Part shown: piece by piece, positions 60,662 through 64,000 of the stretch
Position numbering within the stretch: position 1 is the first letter of the stretch
Layout: each line of letters opens with the position of its first letter
Origin: Mesorhizobium mediterraneum
GTDB lineage: Bacteria; Pseudomonadota; Alphaproteobacteria; Rhizobiales; Rhizobiaceae
DNA length: 64,000 nt
Direction: 5' to 3'
NCBI RefSeq assembly: GCF_002284565.1
Contig: NZ_NPKI01000012.1
Location: 62,001 to 126,000 of the forward strand
Position numbers and translations under genes: made by a program
Notes under the pieces: generated by a model
Told to the model about the DNA's origin: nothing
Seen by the model: only the letters and a program-made list of their open reading frames with translations
The model's database searches: none

Positions 60662-61932
60662 CCGACCTTACCTGGATCAGCACGGCGATCAGCACCGCCC
60701 GCCCACAGGCGATGGGCGCGCTGCTGCGCTACTTCCGCGATCTCGATGCGGCGGAGGAAGCTTTCCAGGACGCTTGCCTGCGAGCTCTGAAGAACTGGCC
60801 GACAAACGGCCCGCCGCGCGATCCGGCAGCCTGGCTGATCTTTGTCGGGCGCAACAGCGGCATCGACGCGGTGCGCAAGCGCGCCAAGCAGGCGCCGCTG
60901 CCAGAGGAAGACCAGATCTCCGATCTGGAGGATGCCGAGACCGACATCGCCGAACGGCTCGACGGCGCGCACTACCGCGACGACATCTTGCGGTTGCTGT
61001 TCATCTGCTGTCATCCCGACCTGCCGGCGACGCAGCAGATCGCTGTGGCATTGCGCATCGTCTCCGGCCTGAGCGTCAAGCAGATCGCCCGCGCCTTCCT
61101 CGTCGGCGAAAGCGCCATGGAGCAGCGCATCACCCGCGCCAAGGCGCGTATTGCGGATGCCGGCGTGCCATTCGAGACGCCCGGTGCGGTCGAGCGCTCG
61201 GAACGGCTCGCCGCCGTCGCCGCCATGGTCTATCTGATCTTCAACGAAGGCTATTCGACCAACAGCGGTGAGGCTCCCGCCCGCGCCCCGCTTTGCGAAG
61301 AGGCGATCCGGCTGGCCAGGCTGCTGCTGCGGCTGTTCCAGACCGAGCCGGAGATCATGGGCCTGACGGCGCTGCTGCTGCTCCAGCATGCGCGTGCGCC
61401 GGCGCGCTTCGACGAGAGCGGCGAGATCGTGCTGCTCGAGGACCAGGACCGCAGCCTGTGGAGCCGCAAGATGATCGACGAGGGGCTAGCGCTGGTCGAC
61501 AAGGCATTGCGCCACCAGAAGCCCGGTCCCTACCAGGTGCAGGCGGCGATCGCTGCCCTGCATGCGCGGGCGGCAAGGCCAGAGGATACGGACTGGAACG
61601 AGATCGACCTGCTCTATAGCCTGCTTGAACAGATGCAGCCGTCGCCGGTGGTGACGCTCAATCGCGCCGTCGCGGTCGCCAAGGTGCGCGGGCCGGAAGC
61701 GGCACTTGCCATGATCGAGCCGCTGGAACAGAGGCTTTCCGGCTATTTCCATTTCTTCGGCCTCAAGGGCGGCCTGTTGATGCAGCTTGGTCGTGGCGAG
61801 GAGGCGCGCATCGCCTTCGACCGTGCCATCGCGCTTGCCAACACGGCAGCCGAGGCCGCGCATATCCGCATGCATATCGACCGGTTGATGAAGGAAGGCG
61901 CCGCGCGGGGAACCGCGCAGACAGCGCGCTGA
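60658..61932 (+). CDS. ECF42-type RNA polymerase sigma factor
   Basis: A 424-residue sigma factor. Region sigma2 is at about residues 10-85 (YFRDLDAAEEAFQDACLRAL) and sigma4 at about 110-165 (LSVKQIARAFLVGESAMEQR, HTH). The remaining 250 residues form a helical, TPR/SnoaL-like C-terminal extension typical of ECF42 (VYLIFNEGYSTNSGE; NRAVAVAKVRGPEAALAMIE). Activation is probably controlled by this C-terminal domain. The start at ATG 60658 overlaps the YCII stop (ATGA). No anti-sigma gene is adjacent. Confidence 0.92.
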   Translation: MTDLTWISTAISTARPQAMGALLRYFRDLDAAEEAFQDACLRALKNWPTNGPPRDPAAWLIFVGRNSGIDAVRKRAKQAPLPEEDQISDLEDAETDIAERLDGAHYRDDILRLLFICCHPDLPATQQIAVALRIVSGLSVKQIARAFLVGESAMEQRITRAKARIADAGVPFETPGAVERSERLAAVAAMVYLIFNEGYSTNSGEAPARAPLCEEAIRLARLLLRLFQTEPEIMGLTALLLLQHARAPARFDESGEIVLLEDQDRSLWSRKMIDEGLALVDKALRHQKPGPYQVQAAIAALHARAARPEDTDWNEIDLLYSLLEQMQPSPVVTLNRAVAVAKVRGPEAALAMIEPLEQRLSGYFHFFGLKGGLLMQLGRGEEARIAFDRAIALANTAAEAAHIRMHIDRLMKEGAARGTAQTAR

Positions 61933-62111
61933 ACGACTCGCTGGTTCAACGGTCCGACCTTGGCTTAGACCATGCCGGGGTGGAGATTTTTCCCTGAAAC
62001 GAGTAATGCCACGCCTTGACAGCGCCTGATGTGCCGATCGGCACAGGGACGGCATGGCACAAGGCTTTAACCGACGCCACATGAGCGACGGCATCTGGAA
62101 AGGGACAGAGA

Positions 62112-63623
62112 ATGACGATTGCGAAGGAAACAGCCGGGCTACTGGCGAAACTGGGTGTTGCCGAGGCCGCGCTTTCGGGCGGTGATCTAATCGTGCGCAG
62201 CCCGGTCACGGGCGAGCAGATTGCCGCGCTGAAGACGATCTCGCCGGCCGATGCGGCAAAGACCATCGACAAGGCCCATATGGCCTTCCAGGCGTGGCGT
62301 CTGGTGCCAGGGCCGAAACGCGGCGAACTGGTGCGGCTGCTCGGCGAGGAACTGCGCGCACACAAGGCCGAGCTTGGCCGGCTGGTGTCGATCGAGGTCG
62401 GCAAGATCCCGTCCGAAGGGCTCGGCGAAGTGCAGGAGATGATCGACATCTGCGATTTCGCCGTCGGCCTCTCCCGGCAATTGTACGGCTTGACCATCGC
62501 CACCGAGCGTCCGGGTCATCGCATGATGGAGACCTGGCATCCGCTGGGCGTCGTCGGCGTCATCTCCGCTTTCAATTTCCCGGTCGCGGTGTGGTCGTGG
62601 AACGCAGCGCTGGCGCTGGTTTGCGGCGACGCGGTGGTGTGGAAGCCGTCGGAAAAGACGCCGCTGACGGCGCTCGCCTGCGAGGCGATCTTCAAGCGTG
62701 CGGCAGAACGTTTCGGCGATGCTCCGGAAGGCCTGACGTCGGTGCTGATCGGCGACCGCGCTGTCGGCGAAATCCTGGTCGATCATCCCAAGGTGCCGCT
62801 GGTTTCGGCCACCGGCTCGACCCGCATGGGCAGGGATGTCGGTCCGCGGCTGGCGAAGCGCTTTGCCCGCGCCGTGCTGGAGCTCGGCGGCAACAATGCC
62901 GGCATCGTCTGCCCGACGGCCGATCTCGACATGGCCTTGCGCGCCATCGCCTTCGGCGCCATGGGCACGGCCGGCCAGCGCTGCACGACGCTGCGGCGCC
63001 TGTTCGTGCATGAAAGCATCTATGATGCCTTGGTTCCGCGCCTGAAGAAGGCCTATGAAAGCGTCTCGGTCGGCAATCCGCTGGAGACATCAGCGCTGGT
63101 CGGACCGTTGATCGACAAGGCAGCATATGATGCCATGCAGAAGGCATTGCAGGAGGCGGCTTCGCAAGGCGGCAAGGTGACCGGCGGCACACGGGTGGAG
63201 AACGGCCATCCCGACGCCTATTACGTGCATCCGGCGCTGGTCGAGATGCCCAAGCAGGTCTCACCGGTTACCGAAGAAACCTTCGCGCCGATCCTCTATG
63301 TGATGAAGTACTCGGATTTCGACGCCGTGCTCGACGAGCACAATGCGGTCGGCGCGGGGCTGTCGTCGTCGATCTTCACCCGCGACTTGCAGGAATCCGA
63401 GCGCTTCCTCGGCGTCGACGGGTCCGACTGCGGTATCGCCAACGTCAACATAGGCACATCGGGGGCTGAGATCGGTGGTGCCTTCGGTGGCGAGAAGGAG
63501 ACCGGCGGCGGCCGCGAGAGCGGCTCAGATGCTTGGAAGGCTTACATGCGGCGCGCCACCAACACGGTGAACTATTCGAAAGCGCTGCCGCTGGCCCAAG
63601 GCGTATCCTTCGACATCGACTGA
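62112..63623 (+). CDS. amaB: ALDH7-type aldehyde dehydrogenase (aminoadipate semialdehyde dehydrogenase-like)
   Basis: A 503-residue NAD(P)-dependent dehydrogenase. The active-site cysteine is in TAGQRCTTLRRLF, the general-base glutamate is in VLELGGNNAGIV, and the NAD site includes SAFNFPVAVWSWNAA and WKPSEKTPL. The FGGEKETGGGRESGSDAWK C-terminal block is typical of ALDH7/AmaB, which oxidises L-2-aminoadipate semialdehyde in lysine breakdown. GGGACAG precedes the ATG weakly. A hairpin follows the stop at 63631. No saccharopine dehydrogenase is adjacent, so lysine specificity is inferred from the family. Confidence 0.9.
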   Translation: MTIAKETAGLLAKLGVAEAALSGGDLIVRSPVTGEQIAALKTISPADAAKTIDKAHMAFQAWRLVPGPKRGELVRLLGEELRAHKAELGRLVSIEVGKIPSEGLGEVQEMIDICDFAVGLSRQLYGLTIATERPGHRMMETWHPLGVVGVISAFNFPVAVWSWNAALALVCGDAVVWKPSEKTPLTALACEAIFKRAAERFGDAPEGLTSVLIGDRAVGEILVDHPKVPLVSATGSTRMGRDVGPRLAKRFARAVLELGGNNAGIVCPTADLDMALRAIAFGAMGTAGQRCTTLRRLFVHESIYDALVPRLKKAYESVSVGNPLETSALVGPLIDKAAYDAMQKALQEAASQGGKVTGGTRVENGHPDAYYVHPALVEMPKQVSPVTEETFAPILYVMKYSDFDAVLDEHNAVGAGLSSSIFTRDLQESERFLGVDGSDCGIANVNIGTSGAEIGGAFGGEKETGGGRESGSDAWKAYMRRATNTVNYSKALPLAQGVSFDID

Positions 63624-63630
63624 GAACTCC

Positions 63631-63661
63631 GATCGTGGCGGTCGCAATGGCCGCCACGATC
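63631..63661. terminator. hairpin between ALDH and the winged-helix gene
   Basis: A perfect 11-bp stem GATCGTGGCGG / CCGCCACGATC with a 9-base loop, eight bases after the ALDH stop and facing a convergent gene. There is no U-tract, so it may be a bidirectional stop. Confidence 0.55.
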
Positions 63662-63674
63662 GCCATGTTGCTCT

Positions 63675-64000
63675 CTATTCCGGGGTTCCTGGATTGTGAA
63701 AGCAATTCTGGAAGGCCGCATCGATGATCGCGAGCTTCACGGCCTGGGCGGTCATGTATTCCTGATAGAAATGGTTCGACACCCACATGACCGAATGGCC
63801 CCGCTGACCCAGCCAGCCGATGCTGCCGAGGTTTTCGGCGTCGCGCAATTTGCGTGAAAGATGGGTGCGGGAAAGCTTGAGCCAGTTTGCGAAGTCTCCG
63901 ATCGAGACAATGCCGGTCGGAATTCGGTCGAGGCCGGCATGGTCGGGATCGACGCCGGACATCAGCCAATCCATGACGACGCCGCCGTTGTTAAGCCAGG
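63675..64000 (-). CDS. winged-helix/HTH protein, C-terminal part (runs off the right edge)
   Basis: Reading leftwards, an open frame enters at base 64000 and ends with TAG at 63675. The visible 107 residues contain a helix-turn-helix (SIGDFANWLKLSRTHLSRKL) followed by a wing-like segment (GSIGWLGQRGHSVMWVSNHF) and a helical end. It is a probable transcription regulator, family not decidable. The upstream part, including the start, is outside the window. Confidence 0.55.
   Translation of the reverse strand, partial: WLNNGGVVMDWLMSGVDPDHAGLDRIPTGIVSIGDFANWLKLSRTHLSRKLRDAENLGSIGWLGQRGHSVMWVSNHFYQEYMTAQAVKLAIIDAAFQNCFHNPGTPE

Overview
The window is chromosomal DNA of a GC-rich alphaproteobacterium, most probably a Mesorhizobium or a close relative in the Hyphomicrobiales. 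The evidence is gene content and repeats: homospermidine synthase at the left edge, AztC/AztD zinc proteins with a Zur regulator, DUF1007 plus NicO metal export, an ornithine decarboxylase with a long structured leader, rhizobial intergenic palindromes, and a palindromic element with the CTCGAGG-type ends typical of this group. I saw no rRNA, tRNA, CRISPR array, transposase or phage gene. Genes are dense and on both strands, in short operons.

Left part (1-10.6 kb): the 5' end of hss; a LysR regulator facing an NTF2-like protein; a LacI regulator with two identical 14-bp operators in front of a MoaF-related gene; then a zinc locus (4.6-7.8 kb). This locus holds zur, a truncated COG0523 (CobW-type) GTPase gene, a remnant of an ABC ATPase (aztA-like), and intact aztC and aztD. 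The ATPase and permease that should work with AztC are gone from this locus. GTTAT-N3-ATAAC boxes lie in front of zur and aztD. Next come pabB and a pabC-like gene, and a membrane-anchored helix-hairpin-helix protein.

Middle (10.9-32.4 kb): oligoendopeptidase F, an orphan sigma54-type response regulator, a DUF882 murein-peptidase-like protein, KDPG aldolase, the tRNA hydroxylase TrhO, a DUF533 protein, SDR, YCII, aminotransferase and GNAT genes, a CDF zinc exporter, a DenD-like dehydrogenase, a NicO/DUF1007 nickel-cobalt export pair, an amidase/LysR pair, ornithine decarboxylase behind a long structured leader, a GNAT gene carrying an in-frame palindromic element, and an SCP2 protein.

Probable accessory patch (32.4-35.8 kb): a gamma-butyrobetaine-hydroxylase-like gene joined at its stop codon to the tail of a chloride-channel CBS domain, a poorly coding stretch, and a long coiled-coil protein of unknown role.

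Right part (35.8-64 kb): an MFS exporter with a C-terminal extra domain; a polyamine block (acetylpolyamine amidohydrolase, YtcJ-type amidohydrolase, four-gene Pot-type ABC importer, amidase, serine hydrolase); tex; LysR facing glutaryl-CoA dehydrogenase; the operon transglutaminase-DUF2126 / circularly permuted ATP-grasp-alpha-E / transglutaminase, whose biological product is still poorly known; a poxvirus-type topoisomerase IB; a YCII plus ECF42-type sigma pair; an ALDH7-type dehydrogenase; and the 3' end of a winged-helix gene.

Two themes recur. Polyamines: homospermidine synthase, ornithine decarboxylase, deacetylase and importer. Metals: Zur, AztC, AztD, CDF and NicO. The best candidates for new biology are the decayed but still Zur-boxed zinc locus, the ornithine decarboxylase leader with upstream ORFs, and the ATP-grasp/alpha-E/transglutaminase operon.
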